Origin: Streptomyces sp. NBC_01549 | Lineage (GTDB): Bacteria; Actinomycetota; Actinomycetes; Streptomycetales; Streptomycetaceae | Assembly: GCF_026339955.1 (NCBI RefSeq) | Contig: NZ_JAPEPW010000001.1 | Location: 496,001-560,000, forward strand | Direction: 5' to 3' | Length of the DNA stretch: 64,000 bases | Shown here: in pieces, positions 9,301 through 17,758 of the stretch | How positions within the stretch are numbered: the first letter of the stretch is position 1 | How the letters are laid out: every line of letters begins with the position of its first letter | The notes under the pieces: generated by a model | The model's input: only the letters and a program-made list of their open reading frames with translations | Told to the model about the DNA's origin: nothing | The model's database searches: none | Made by a program: the position numbers and the translations under genes

Positions 9301-10491
9301 GAGACACCCAGGACACCGGAGACCACCACGACGCCCGAGGTGCCCCGGGCCGCCAAGCCCGCCAGGCCCGCGCCGGCCGCCACCACCGCCCGGCTCACCG
9401 GCAACCGGCTGCTCAGCCTGCCCGGCGCCGGCAAGGAGGTGCGCCGGTTCACCTTCGACACCCGCGACAGCGAGAGCCCGCTGCCGTACGAGGCGGGGGA
9501 CGCGCTGGGCGTACGGCCCGTCAACTCGCCCGAGCTGGTTGCCGAATGGCTGGAGATTGTCGGGGTCGACGGCTCAACAGCCGTCGATATGACAGGAGTC
9601 GGCGAGACCTCCTTCCGTGAGGCCCTGCTTCGGCATGCCGACATCACCCGCATCACTCCGGACCTGTTGCGCTTCGTCAGTGAACGGACGCGTGACGGGC
9701 GGGAGTTGAGGAAGCTGCTGCGTCCGGACAATAAGGGCGAGCTGGCGCGCTGGTCGTGGGGGCGGCAGGCCGTGGACGTGGTGGCCGAGCATCCGGTGCG
9801 GGCGTCGGCGCAGGAGTGGACCGAGGTGTTCAAGCGGTTGCAGCCCCGGCTGTACTCGATCTCGTCGAGTCCGCTCGTCGACCCGTACCTCGTCTCGCTG
9901 ACCGTCTCCGTCGTGCGGTACGAGAATCCGGGCGGCCGGGCGCGGGGCGGGGTGTGTTCGCCCTTCCTCGCCGACGCCGCGCCGGACGCGGAGGTGCCGG
10001 TCTTCGTGCAGCGGTCGCCGCACTTCAGGCCCCCGGCGGACGCGACGACGCCCATGGTGATGGTGGGCCCCGGTACCGGAGTCGCGCCGTTCGTGGGATT
10101 CCTGGAGGAGCGCAGGGCACTCGGCCACCGGGCGCCGAACTGGCTGTTCTTCGGCGAGCAGCACCGCGCCACCGACTTCTACTACGAGGACGAGCTGACC
10201 GGGCTGCTCGACGACGGCACGCTCACCCGGCTCGACACGGCGTTCTCGCGCGACCAGCGCGCCAAGGTCTACGTCCAGGACCGGATGCGTGAGCACGGGC
10301 CCGAGCTGTGGCACTGGCTCCAGGACGGCGCCCGCTTCTATGTGTGCGGGGACGCCTCGCGGATGGCCAAGGACGTCGACCGGGCGCTGCGGGACATCGC
10401 CGTCGCGCACGGCGGTCTGGGCGAGGCGGAGGCCGCCGCGTACGTCAAACAGCTGGCGGCGGAGAAGCGGTACGTGCGGGACGTGTACTGA
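6376..10491 (+). CDS. Assimilatory nitrate reductase fused to a CysJ-like diflavin reductase
   Basis: 1371 residues. An N-terminal 4Fe-4S site (C14, C17, C21 in [10 protein letters not shown], plus Cys in GRLCTKGA) leads into a molybdopterin-bisMGD oxidoreductase of the NasA/NasC type, including MASAGTGYK and a C-terminal molydopterin dinucleotide-binding domain (about 600-710). After a Pro/Gly-rich linker comes a flavodoxin domain ([15 protein letters not shown], about 830; [11 protein letters not shown]), then a FAD-binding domain (RLYSISSSP) and an NADPH-binding domain ([19 protein letters not shown], about 1226). This arrangement lets one polypeptide carry electrons from NADPH through FAD, FMN and Fe-S to molybdenum and reduce nitrate to nitrite in the cytosol. 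The fusion is known in Streptomyces. A GlnR-like box precedes it and a Mop protein follows. Confidence 0.93.
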   Translation: MTTTPRPEQIRTVCSYCGVGCGMVLDIGRGPDGRRTVLKASGDKEHPANSGRLCTKGATTADMLAAPGRLTTALVREDRGEEPRPVPVDAALAETARRLRAIIDEHGPDAVAFYVSGQMTLEAQYLANKLAKGFVGTNQIESNSRLCMASAGTGYKLSLGADGPPGSYDDLDRADVFLVIGSNMADCHPILFLRLMERVKAGAKLIVVDPRRTATAAKADLFLQIRPGTDLALLNGLLHLLHEGGYTDPDFIARHTEGWEAMPAFLADYPPAAVAEITGIPEDDIRAAARLIGEAGEWTSCWTMGLNQSTHGTWNTNALVNLHLATGAICRPGSGPFSLTGQPNAMGGREMGYMGPGLPGQRSVLVDEERSFIEELWGLPVGSIRKDGVGQGTVEMFRKMAEGDIKACWIICTNPVASVANRRTVIEGLEAAEFVVTQDVFAETETNAYADVVLPGALWTEAEGVLVNSERTLTLARPVVDPPGEARADWRIIAAVARAMGYEKGFSYDSAEQIFEEIKGAWNPKTGWDLRGASYERLRGGPVQWPVAREDGPARNPIRYVDGEGDGELSFPTASGRAVFHARPHLPPAEMPDDDFPFVLNTGRLQHQWHTLTKTGKVAKLNKLNPGPFVELHPQDAAALGVAEGDSVEVASRRGRAVLPAVVTDRVRVGCVFAPFHWNDLFGEYLSINAVTSDAVDPVSFQPEFKVCAVSLARVAARRVLPETPDGSRMPDRVETTPGGFGTTPAGFGTASGGFALEPAPPPVLSSVERQYLSGFLAGLPSGLPGVPVLPPDAPFDPEHALWVNGVLAGMYSRSAPPVALAPESAGREVVVLWASQTGNAEEFATATADRLAATGHRARLVGMDEADVGALARSADLLFITSTFGDGDAPDNGSGLWDTLSAQEAPRLDGVRYAVLAFGDSSYDDFCGHGRRLDARLDELGAVRLAPRTDCEPDYEPSAGAWLDQILTALGGRTETPRTPETTTTPEVPRAAKPARPAPAATTARLTGNRLLSLPGAGKEVRRFTFDTRDSESPLPYEAGDALGVRPVNSPELVAEWLEIVGVDGSTAVDMTGVGETSFREALLRHADITRITPDLLRFVSERTRDGRELRKLLRPDNKGELARWSWGRQAVDVVAEHPVRASAQEWTEVFKRLQPRLYSISSSPLVDPYLVSLTVSVVRYENPGGRARGGVCSPFLADAAPDAEVPVFVQRSPHFRPPADATTPMVMVGPGTGVAPFVGFLEERRALGHRAPNWLFFGEQHRATDFYYEDELTGLLDDGTLTRLDTAFSRDQRAKVYVQDRMREHGPELWHWLQDGARFYVCGDASRMAKDVDRALRDIAVAHGGLGEAEAAAYVKQLAAEKRYVRDVY

Positions 10492-10595
10492 GACACGGGG
10501 TGTGATGAGCCCGATGAGAGCCACAAGTTGCTCATAATTGGTGAAACTCAACTATTCGCACCGCACCGGACCGGACCGCACATTGAGGCGTACCC

Positions 10596-11015
10596 ATGAG
10601 CCTGAGCATCCGCAACCAGCTCCCCGGAACCGTCACCTCCGTCACCCCTGGCGAGGTGATGGCGACGGTCAAGGTCCGTCTCGACGGCGGCCAGGACCTC
10701 ACCGCGGCCATCACCGCGGAGGCGGTCGAGGACCTGGGCCTCACCACGGGCTCCACGGTCCGCGCCCTGGTCAAGTCGACGGAGGTGTCCCTGGCCACCG
10801 GCCCGGTCGACGGCGTGAGCATCCGCAACCAGTTCCCCGGCACGGTGACCGAGGTCTCCACGGGCGGGGCCATGGCCCGTGTCAAGGTCGAGGTCCCGGG
10901 CGCCGAGCTGACCTCCGCGATCACCAAGGACGCGGTCACCGAACTGGGCCTGGCGGCCGGATCGGCGGTCGTGGCGCTCATCAAGTCCACCGAGGTGTCC
11001 CTCTCCAACGCCTGA
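10596..11015 (+). CDS. Di-Mop (TOBE) molybdate-binding protein
   Basis: 139 residues made of two tandem ~68-residue Mop repeats: both begin SIRNQ(L/F)PGTVT and end AL(V/I)KSTEVSL. This is the ligand-binding fold of MopI/MopII and of the TOBE tails of ModC/ModE, which store or sense molybdate. GAGG stands seven bases before the ATG. It follows the molybdenum nitrate reductase by 104 bp in the same direction, so a role in supplying or buffering molybdenum for that enzyme is likely. Confidence 0.88.
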   Translation: MSLSIRNQLPGTVTSVTPGEVMATVKVRLDGGQDLTAAITAEAVEDLGLTTGSTVRALVKSTEVSLATGPVDGVSIRNQFPGTVTEVSTGGAMARVKVEVPGAELTSAITKDAVTELGLAAGSAVVALIKSTEVSLSNA

Positions 11016-11178
11016 GACACCCTCGTATGACCCGTCAAAGCACGAGACACCTATATATGAGACACTCCCGCACGACACGCCCTCACATCGACCATAAGCA
11101 CACTTCTTACCGCCCTCATACCGGACTCTTCACGTCCGGCATCACGCCCTTCATCTATGGGAATTACCGTCCAATCCC

Positions 11179-12909
11179 GTGTACTTGGCAGAAATGAGGC
11201 CGTCGACCACCGGCCAGAAGGCCCTCACGAAGGCGTCGCCCGACGAGACGCCCGCGCAGTGGCACCGCGTCCTGACCCTGCTCGCCGACATCAGCCTCTT
11301 CATCGGTACACGCCCGATGTGGACGGCGGCCGCGAGCCACCGGCTCGCCGTCGCGGCGGTGATCTCGGTCTGCTACGCCTCGATCCTGGTGACGGGCGTC
11401 CTCACGCTGACCGTGCGCCGCAGCCGCTCGCTGGCCCGCCTCGACCTCGTGGTCCTGGTGACGGCCGTGACGCTCGCGGTGTGCGGGTTCGCCATCTACC
11501 ACGGCGGCGGTGACGAGTCCGTCCTCACCGCACAGGCAGCCCGTGAGTTCGTCGCCGGGCACCAGGTCTACGACCAGCCGTGGCCCTGGCTCTTCGGGCA
11601 GCACGGGGTCGCCCTCACCCCGACGATGACCGGCGGCTACGACTACACGTACGGCTATCCGCCGCTGCCCCTGCTGCTCACCGCACCGCTGCTGTGGGTG
11701 GGGCACGGGGCGGCCCCCGCGGTCCTGACCGCCACGGGCGCCCTGATCGTGGCCACGATCGTGATGTGGCGGATGCTGCCGACGCAGTGGCGGTCCGCGG
11801 CCACGCTGGTCTGCCTCGGCCTCGGCCTGCTGCCCGCGTACGCCCGGCTCGGCTATCCGGCGATCGTCGCCTGCGCCTTCCTCATCCCGGTGGTGGTGGG
11901 CTGGCCCCGGATGGGCTACGGCGGATGGAGCGACTGGGCGCGGGCCGCGTGCCTGGGCGCGGCCTGCGCCTCCCAGCAGCTGCCGTGGTTCCTCACGCCG
12001 TTCCTGCTGGCCGGGGTCTACGCCCTGCGCCGCGGCGACCTCGGAGCGCGCGCGGCGGCGGCCGCCGTGGGCCGGATCGTGGGAGTGGCCTCCCTGACCT
12101 GGCTGCTGATCAACGCGTACTTCATCGTGAGCGAGCCGCGCAGCTGGCTCTCCGGGATCGCGCTCCCGCTCACCCAGAAGGCGAACCTGCACGGCCAGGG
12201 CCTGGTCGGCATCTCGCTGTACTTCACCGACGGCAGCGGCCGACTGTCCTGGTACTCGCACGCGAGCATGCTGCTGGCCGCGGGGCTGCTCGGGCTCTTC
12301 GTGCTCTTCGTGCGGCGGCTGGGGCCGGCCGCGGTGGTCCTGCCCTGGTGCGCGTTCTTCCTGGCGACGCGTTCGCAGGACGGCTACTACCTGATGATGA
12401 CGCCGCTCTGGCTGGCCGCCGCCGTGACCGCGCCGCCGTCGGCCTTCACCACGGCGTGGCAGCCCCGGCCCGCCTTCCTGCGCGGCCCGCACCGGCAGCG
12501 GGCGCGCATCGCGACGGGCGTGCTGCTGATCACCCCCGCCCTGGTCGCTTCGGCCCTGGCGGTGACGGGCTCACCGCCCCTGAAGATGCAACTGGTCGGC
12601 GAGAGCCGGACCACCACCGCCAAAGCCGTGACCGCGCTCACCGTCCGCGTCACCAACCTCGGCGACGCGGCCCTCACCCCGCACTTCACCCTGACCACGG
12701 GCCAGGGCATGGGCCGCTACTGGTCCATCAAGTCCGGCCCCGCCACACTCGCCCGGCACGCCTCGGCCAGCTACGAGCTCCTGCCACCCTCCGGCAAGTT
12801 CCCCCTCCCCCACGCCGGGGTACGCATCCGCCTGCGCGCCGTCTCGGCCACGCCGATGACGCTGTCCAGCACGGATCTACACCTGAAGGCCCCGGCAAGT
12901 ACCCGCTAG
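11179..12909 (+). CDS. Polytopic membrane protein, glycosyltransferase-87-like appearance
   Basis: About 576 residues. Many hydrophobic segments (from residue ~55 to ~450) with short charged loops and an early periplasmic-type loop carrying DYTYGYPPLPLLL are reminiscent of GT-C fold mannosyl/arabinosyltransferases (DUF2029/GT87), but I see no decisive catalytic motif. The C-terminal ~110 residues after the last segment look like a small beta-sandwich outside the membrane. The start is uncertain: GTG 11179 or ATG 11194, neither with a good ribosome-binding site. The 163 bp upstream are AT-richer than the surroundings. Confidence 0.7.
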   Translation: MYLAEMRPSTTGQKALTKASPDETPAQWHRVLTLLADISLFIGTRPMWTAAASHRLAVAAVISVCYASILVTGVLTLTVRRSRSLARLDLVVLVTAVTLAVCGFAIYHGGGDESVLTAQAAREFVAGHQVYDQPWPWLFGQHGVALTPTMTGGYDYTYGYPPLPLLLTAPLLWVGHGAAPAVLTATGALIVATIVMWRMLPTQWRSAATLVCLGLGLLPAYARLGYPAIVACAFLIPVVVGWPRMGYGGWSDWARAACLGAACASQQLPWFLTPFLLAGVYALRRGDLGARAAAAAVGRIVGVASLTWLLINAYFIVSEPRSWLSGIALPLTQKANLHGQGLVGISLYFTDGSGRLSWYSHASMLLAAGLLGLFVLFVRRLGPAAVVLPWCAFFLATRSQDGYYLMMTPLWLAAAVTAPPSAFTTAWQPRPAFLRGPHRQRARIATGVLLITPALVASALAVTGSPPLKMQLVGESRTTTAKAVTALTVRVTNLGDAALTPHFTLTTGQGMGRYWSIKSGPATLARHASASYELLPPSGKFPLPHAGVRIRLRAVSATPMTLSSTDLHLKAPASTR

Positions 12910-13048
12910 GTCGGCACCGCGCCGGCGCACGACAGCTACCAGCTGTGCGACCGGAAAATCACGGCCGGAGCATCGGGCAACGCACGCTGCCGCCGGTGTC
13001 GCCATCGATCTGATCGGCAAGGTCCTCAGGCGTAGGAGGGCATAGATC

Positions 13049-13336
13049 ATGTCGACGATCATGTCGACTTGGAACGGAGCCGGCACCAAGTACCTAGGGT
13101 ACGGCTACCGGAACCGCGACGGCAGTCACCATGCCACCCAGTGGGCCGTCCTGTTCGACATGCCGGTCGTACCGCTGCGCCGCCCTCGTCCGACCGTCGA
13201 CAGCACGGTGTGCAAGGCCACCGGCAACGGCAGCAGTTCGCTCACCCAGTACACCGTGCACAACGTGGCCGACGAGTACCGCGACGACCGCACAGCCCGT
13301 CACACCAGACGTCTGATCTCTCCGCGCACTCGGTAG
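13049..13336 (+). CDS. Small hypothetical protein, probably 3'-truncated
   Basis: 95 residues starting at ATG 13049 with an excellent AGGAGGG seven bases upstream. The N-terminal ~80 residues (STWNGAGTKYLGYGYRNRDG, then TQWAVLFDMPVVPLRR) resemble short Streptomyces proteins of unknown function with a conserved WNG..G.K motif. The last ~12 residues read into the antisense of the WGR gene, so the natural 3' end may be lost. An 11-base word, gatcatgtcga, is repeated across the start codon (13046-13071 region). Confidence 0.5.
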   Translation: MSTIMSTWNGAGTKYLGYGYRNRDGSHHATQWAVLFDMPVVPLRRPRPTVDSTVCKATGNGSSSLTQYTVHNVADEYRDDRTARHTRRLISPRTR

Positions 13337-14766
13337 AAACCACCTGATGAGGAGTGCAGCGCGTCCACCACATAGCGGGCGCCGGGCTGGCGTATCGCAC
13401 GCGGGAACTGGACGTTCCAACTCGGCTCATAGCCCTCGGAGACCACGTGCACACGCACTCGGCCTCCTTCCTGAGTGCACTCCACGACGACCCCGCTCCC
13501 CGGTGCGGGAACGGCGCTGACCGTGGCGACGGAGGCGGCGGTGGTCAGCGGTGCGTACGTCGGCAGGGCGGCCGCCAGTTTGATGTCCGCGGCGACCGGG
13601 ACGGTACCCGACTGGGCGGCGTTGATCGCGGCCTCGCTCGCGTCGATGCAGGCGAGCGAGCCGTCCGTCGAGACGATGTACAGCCGTTCGTCGTGGTACT
13701 GCATGGACAGCGCCGAGCCGCCGCCCGTGCCGAGCTTCCACAGCCGGGTGCCGTCGGCGGTGAAGCAGTAGACGGAGGAGGCGGAGTCGCCCGCGAAGAC
13801 GTATCGCCCACCGGGGGACGTGGCACACGAGTACACCGCGGCGTCGCACGCGTAGGAGGCCTCGATCAGCCCGGTGGACTTGGCGAGCCGCTGGACGACC
13901 CGGCGCCCCGTACCGGCGTAGACCGCGTTCTCCTCCTGCCATCCGAAGAGCACATTGCCGTTGGTCGCGGTGTGCCAGAGCTGGCTGGTGCCGTCCGCCG
14001 CGTAGGCCGTCACACCGCGGCTGTGCCCGTGGTAGACGGCGTGGTCGTCGGCCCGCACCATCCACGCGTTGTCCCCGGACGAGTTGCGCGACCACTGGAG
14101 CTCGTCCTCATGGTCGATGACCGTCAGACCACCGTTGCGGTCGGAGACGTTCAGCACGCCCGCGTGAATGTCCAGCCAGAAGATGTCCACCTCGGCCGCT
14201 ATCTCGTAAGCCGCGAACGGCACCTTCGAGGAGAGGTCGTACACCCGGCCGTCGTCACAGCCCGCGTAGATCCAGAAGTCGTCCGCCACCAGGCACTTCA
14301 CACCGTCGGGCAGGGAGTAGTGCGCCAGCACCTCACCGTCATGGCTCAGGTTGTAGACGCTGCCGTGCTGGTTGCCGACCCAGCAGCGGTCCTCGTCCAC
14401 ATGAATGCCGAACGCCGAGGCGCCCGTACGGAACCGCCACAACACCGGAGCCGTCGCCCGCGCCGTGGACGGGGCGGACGTCACCTGACGGCGCGTCACC
14501 GCCCGGGCCGCGCGCTGCCCCTGAACGGCGGGCGCATACCCCTTGCGCACCTTCTCGGCTATCTTCTTCGCCGCCGCCGCGTTCGCCTTCTCGACGGTCG
14601 GAAAGGCGGAGGTCTGGCGCTGCCCGTCCACGCCGATCCGTCCGTACCGCACGGAGACGGTGGTCCCCACGACGGTCACCTCGTAGAACTTGTGGGCACC
14701 GCCGCTCTCCTGAGACAGCTCCAGATACGTCGTGTTCCCCGACTGTCGTGCCTGCGCAGCGGACAC
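13300..14766 (-). CDS. WGR-domain protein with a beta-propeller-like body
   Basis: 488 residues from GTG 14766. Residues ~12-75 are a WGR domain (YLELS..GAHKFYEVTV..VSVRYGRIGVDGQ), a nucleic-acid-associated fold. Residues ~105-400 are repeating PQQ/WD-like blades (for example ADDFWIYAGCDDGRVYDLS and SPGGRYVFAGDSASSVYCF). The C-terminus ends RYVVDALHSSSGGFYRVRG. No signal peptide, so cytosolic. Function is unknown. It is the last gene before the accessory region, and probably sits just downstream of the original RNA methyltransferase gene in the native chromosome. Confidence 0.85.
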   Translation of the reverse strand: MSAAQARQSGNTTYLELSQESGGAHKFYEVTVVGTTVSVRYGRIGVDGQRQTSAFPTVEKANAAAAKKIAEKVRKGYAPAVQGQRAARAVTRRQVTSAPSTARATAPVLWRFRTGASAFGIHVDEDRCWVGNQHGSVYNLSHDGEVLAHYSLPDGVKCLVADDFWIYAGCDDGRVYDLSSKVPFAAYEIAAEVDIFWLDIHAGVLNVSDRNGGLTVIDHEDELQWSRNSSGDNAWMVRADDHAVYHGHSRGVTAYAADGTSQLWHTATNGNVLFGWQEENAVYAGTGRRVVQRLAKSTGLIEASYACDAAVYSCATSPGGRYVFAGDSASSVYCFTADGTRLWKLGTGGGSALSMQYHDERLYIVSTDGSLACIDASEAAINAAQSGTVPVAADIKLAAALPTYAPLTTAASVATVSAVPAPGSGVVVECTQEGGRVRVHVVSEGYEPSWNVQFPRAIRQPGARYVVDALHSSSGGFYRVRGEIRRLV

Positions 14767-14881
14767 AGCACACCCCTCCCCAAAGGCCCGGTCGGCCGGT
14801 TCGGCCGTTCTCCAGTGACTCCAAACTAGTGGTCACCACTGACAACGACGGGGTCGGACCGAGGCCGCTGCGCCGGACCTT

Positions 14882-15045
14882 CAGGTCCGGGGCCCGCCTT
14901 CACCGGCTCCAGAATCGCCACGCACTCCACATGATGAGTCATCGGAAACATGTTGCCCTGGACGCAGGCGGTAAAGCAGCAGGTCAGAGAGGCTTTCGGG
15001 TCCCGAATGAGGCCAGCGGGCGCCCGGAGCGTCAAATGAGCGTCA
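14882..15045 (-). repeat. Attachment-like module A with RNA methyltransferase 3' tail
   Basis: On the minus strand this encodes NMFPMTHHVECVAILEPVKA, the C-terminus of TrmA/RlmD-like SAM methyltransferases, but unlike copies B-D it lacks an early stop and reads on for another ~22 codons to 14826. A degenerate CAGGTC (14882) and an exact GCAGGTCAGA (14979-14988) flank the tail, and AGCGTCAAATGAGCGTCA lies at 15028-15045. No GCGTCA-type motif is found to its left. I take it as the chromosomal (outermost) junction of the array, with the original native gene end on its left. Confidence 0.7.
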
Positions 15046-15079
15046 CGGCCGTACGTCGGTTCGGCACGAGCAATCTGGC

Positions 15080-15763
15080 GTGTCATGGCTACCCGCAGTA
15101 CGGCAGCACCTCCCCCGATACGGAGAGCACCCCGATGACCAGGCCCTGTTGGAGGTCCTCTACGACTCGGCTCCCTCCGGCAACCCCGGTGCTCCGCAGC
15201 GGCCCGAAGCCCGCCACGGCGGCAGCGCCCAACCCCTGATGGAGGCGATCGACCATCGCCTCACCCAGCTCGGGCTGCTACCGCATCCCGTCGTGCCCCA
15301 CGAAGGCCCACCGGTGCACCCAGCCCAGTCGACACCCCACCCGCCCCAGGCCCCGGGTGTCCCCGACACAGCAGACCACGCTTCCAACCACGTCTACGGC
15401 GACGCAATCCTCGCCCTGACCGACCGGCTCAACGGAGCCGAGTCGCACGCGGATGTGGCTGCCCTGCTCCACCAGATCCTGGATCCGATCAACGGCCTGC
15501 TCGAACGGCTCGGCGAGTTCTTCGAAGCAGCTGGGGAGAAGGCCAAGGAGGCAGAGGAGGACGACGACTTCGACCTGCCCGACGACCTCGCCGACGCCGC
15601 CGCCGAGCTCCGCAATCTCGGAGAGGTGCTGCACGTGGCCAAGGACCGGATGCGGGCACTCACCCCGCTCGTGCCAGCACCGCGGCTCCCCTCCACCGCG
15701 GCTCGTGCGCCCTCCCTTCCCTCGCGCGCCCTCCCGCCGGCAGAGCCGCGGCACATGCGCTGA
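15080..15763 (+). CDS. Hypothetical protein with acidic coiled region
   Basis: 227 residues in this frame from GTG 15080; the exact start is uncertain. A Pro-rich stretch (about 55-95) separates the N-terminus from a helical, strongly acidic part (KAKEAEEDDDFDLPDDLADAAAELRNLGEVL, described only by position ~150-185: an EEDDD run followed by amphipathic helices). No enzyme motif. It lies immediately inside module A and 30 bp ahead of the next gene, so the two probably form an operon carried by the first integrated element. Confidence 0.5.
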   Translation: MSWLPAVRQHLPRYGEHPDDQALLEVLYDSAPSGNPGAPQRPEARHGGSAQPLMEAIDHRLTQLGLLPHPVVPHEGPPVHPAQSTPHPPQAPGVPDTADHASNHVYGDAILALTDRLNGAESHADVAALLHQILDPINGLLERLGEFFEAAGEKAKEAEEDDDFDLPDDLADAAAELRNLGEVLHVAKDRMRALTPLVPAPRLPSTAARAPSLPSRALPPAEPRHMR

Positions 15764-15793
15764 GGCCGGACCACCGCCTCCCTCCAGGAACAC

Positions 15794-16888
15794 ATGACCT
15801 CACCCCGCACCGACCTGGCCGCTTTCGCCGTCGGCCTTGCCGACCGCCTGCCCGGCACCTGGACCAGTGAGTATCAGCGCCACGCGCAGTACGCGGACCA
15901 GTTCCCCCGCACCGAGCAGCTCTGGGGCACCGGCCACGTCGAGTACATCGTTAGCCAGTACGTCCTCACCCACGACGCCGTGCTCCACGGGCCGGCCGAC
16001 CAGCGGCTGTACGTGACCGACCGGCCTCTCTACCCGCACCAGTTCGTCGTCGACCCGCTCGCCCCCGACGGCACGCGCATCAAGCCCCACCACTTCGTCG
16101 CGGTCAAGGAACCCAATGGCATCGCCGTTCCCAAGGACGTCGCGCGGGCGGCGGCACAAGTCGCCCGGAGGCTGCTGCCCCGCTACGGGCAGGCCCTGCA
16201 GACGGTGCTCACCAACGCGGCGAACCAGCCCGACCCCCCGCACCGGCCCGCCCCGCCACAGGTCGACCAGGTCCTCACCCTGACCCTGTACAGCGACGGA
16301 GCGCTCGGCGCACCGTACGAGAGCGTGCCGGTGGACGCCCGCATGACGCTGTACGCCCACGGCTTCCAGTACCACCCACACCAAGCAGCGTTCCTCCTGC
16401 CCGCCGCGTACGGGGACAGCGGTCGCGCGCTTCGTGTCCACGGCGTGGTCCAGCAGGCTCACGCCGCGGAAGATCTCGGTGAGCCGACGGCGGTCGTGGT
16501 CATCCGCGGACTCGTAGGCGAGCAGGACGGGCAGTGTCGGCTGGCGGTTGGCGGACCGCGCAGGCCCGCGGCCCGCGGCGGCCACCGAACACCCGTCCGC
16601 GTCCGGGACGACACCGGGCAGCTGGTCCAGATCGAAGCAGAGGAAGAGACGGCCTTCTGGGACTGGGCTGCGGTCGAAACCCTGCGGGCTAGAGACCGCC
16701 CCGCTGCCTGTCCGCTTCACCGTGTCCGACCCGGCCCCCGGGCAGGAGGCGAGGTCGACATCCTCAAGAAGATCTTCTGGCGGCTGGTCGCCCAGAGCCC
16801 GTTCGGGCCGGTCCCTCGCGGAGGAAGACGTAATCGGGACCAAGGTCCGCACCCTGGCCGACCGCGGAGCGGCCCGCGACCTGATTGA
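15794..16888 (+). CDS. Hypothetical protein with scrambled 3' end
   Basis: The first ~215 residues (MTSPRTDLAAFAVGLADRLP to about 16440) look like a natural protein: conserved-looking segments such as FVVDPLAPDGTRIKPHHFVAV and a TLTLYSDGALGAPY strand. From about 16450 the frame runs into unrelated fragments: an integrase-like piece (16607-16687), then an AbiEii piece in other frames. The original gene therefore probably ended or was cut near 16450. Function unknown; I see no catalytic motif. It is likely co-transcribed with the gene at 15080. Confidence 0.45.
   Translation: MTSPRTDLAAFAVGLADRLPGTWTSEYQRHAQYADQFPRTEQLWGTGHVEYIVSQYVLTHDAVLHGPADQRLYVTDRPLYPHQFVVDPLAPDGTRIKPHHFVAVKEPNGIAVPKDVARAAAQVARRLLPRYGQALQTVLTNAANQPDPPHRPAPPQVDQVLTLTLYSDGALGAPYESVPVDARMTLYAHGFQYHPHQAAFLLPAAYGDSGRALRVHGVVQQAHAAEDLGEPTAVVVIRGLVGEQDGQCRLAVGGPRRPAARGGHRTPVRVRDDTGQLVQIEAEEETAFWDWAAVETLRARDRPAACPLHRVRPGPRAGGEVDILKKIFWRLVAQSPFGPVPRGGRRNRDQGPHPGRPRSGPRPD
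16607..16687 (+). pseudogene. Tyrosine recombinase (integrase) fragment
   Basis: About 27 residues, DDTGQLVQI followed by EEETAFWDWAAVETLR, recall the stretch of Streptomyces tyrosine integrases that leads into the first catalytic arginine region (normally ...VEVLRHTGIRIEEL...). It breaks off exactly where the AbiEii fragment starts, so this is a recombination junction. It is the only integrase-like sequence I can find in the window. Identification is from a short stretch and remains tentative. Confidence 0.4.
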
Positions 16889-16958
16889 CGTGTCCACAGC
16901 CTCCCGACGCTGGACCAACGCCGAGCTCGAGGAGTTCGGCCGCCGCCACGCCCGCGGC
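16686..16958 (+). pseudogene. AbiEii/AbiGii nucleotidyltransferase toxin, internal/C-terminal fragment
   Basis: Three frame segments join to give a continuous match: GLETAPLPVRFTVSDPAPGQEA, then EVDILKKIFWRLVAQSPFGPV after a one-base loss near 16756, then LAEEDVIGTKVRTLADRGA and ARDLIDVSTASRRW after a one-base gain near 16815. The KxRALADRGxxRDLID block is typical of AbiEii-type nucleotidyltransferase toxins in Streptomyces. The N-terminal GGxAV...DLD part is missing here but a matching N-terminal piece lies at 43857. Non-functional. Confidence 0.65.
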
Positions 16959-17255
16959 CCGCTTCGAGCGCTTCAAAGATCGAGCGCGAACACCCATAGC
17001 CGTCCGTGAAATGAACCGTCACCTACTGGCGGTTTTACAGGTCCACTGAGCAATCTTGAGAACCGTCGTGGCGCGAGCCATCCCGGGTTCAAATCTCACA
17101 CCCACTGCACGGATGGGCCACGGGCACCTTCTGATCCGTAGCTCTATGCAGATCGGTCGTTTGTGGCTGTCCCGGTCGCACTTCGGCCGTGGTGGCCCAG
17201 TGCGGGGTGTTGGCGGTTGCTGTAGTTGCTGTACTTCGCTGCTGTATCGACAGCG

Positions 17256-17640
17256 TCAAGAAGCCACCGTATGCCGCGCGATTCGCACGCTCGCCAGCCG
17301 CGTCACAGTCCGGTTCGGTGAATGGTGAATGTAGAAGATGACGGTCAAGGTCTCGTCCTCGATAGTCCACGGCGAGGTGCAGTGGAGGACTCCACCGGTC
17401 GCGGTCGCAGGTTCGACGGTGCGGTCCAGCTCGATGGAGTGGACGATCACAAGGGCGTTGTCCGGCGCGTAATTGCGCTGCCATTCGGCTTCGGCCGCGT
17501 CAGGATGATCTGTCTACCGTCGGACGTCGTGCCCTTCACCTCCACGTGAAGCTTCTCGTCCCCTCGCGTCAGGTGCAGGTCGTACGGCTTGTTGGCGCCG
17601 ACGTCCTTCAAGACCTCCGTGCGGTGTGTTCCTAGACAGC
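17256..17640 (-). pseudogene. DUF3883-domain protein, 3' fragment with frameshift
   Basis: The reverse strand reads VGANKPYDLHLTRGDEKLHV then EVKGTTSDGRQIILTR, the PD-(D/E)xK-like core of DUF3883 domains (often in restriction or defence proteins). A one-base deletion near 17500 shifts the frame; after it the match resumes as EAEWQRNYAPDNALVIVHSI. The 5' part is gone, cut close to 17650. It is broken and probably a relic of a defence gene. Confidence 0.6.
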
Positions 17641-17758
17641 TCCACCACACCGGAGGTCTTCGCCATGATTAAGACCCGTTCGCGTCAACAACGCTCGTGA
17701 TCAATACACCTACCAGCTCAGGCCGGCTACATCCGGAGCAGTCCTGCGGCCCCTTCAG

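Noticed and set aside
15080..16450. Assignment of the two hypothetical genes right of module A to conjugation or replication functions
   Set aside because: They sit where element genes would be expected, but no motif of a replication initiator, relaxase or FtsK-like protein is present.
17076..17114. tRNA 3'-end-like sequence (GGTTCAAATC and following) that could be an integration core
   Set aside because: The bases before TTCAAAT do not pair with those after it to make a T-stem, and no anticodon or D-arm is present; one short motif is not enough to call a tRNA fragment or att site.
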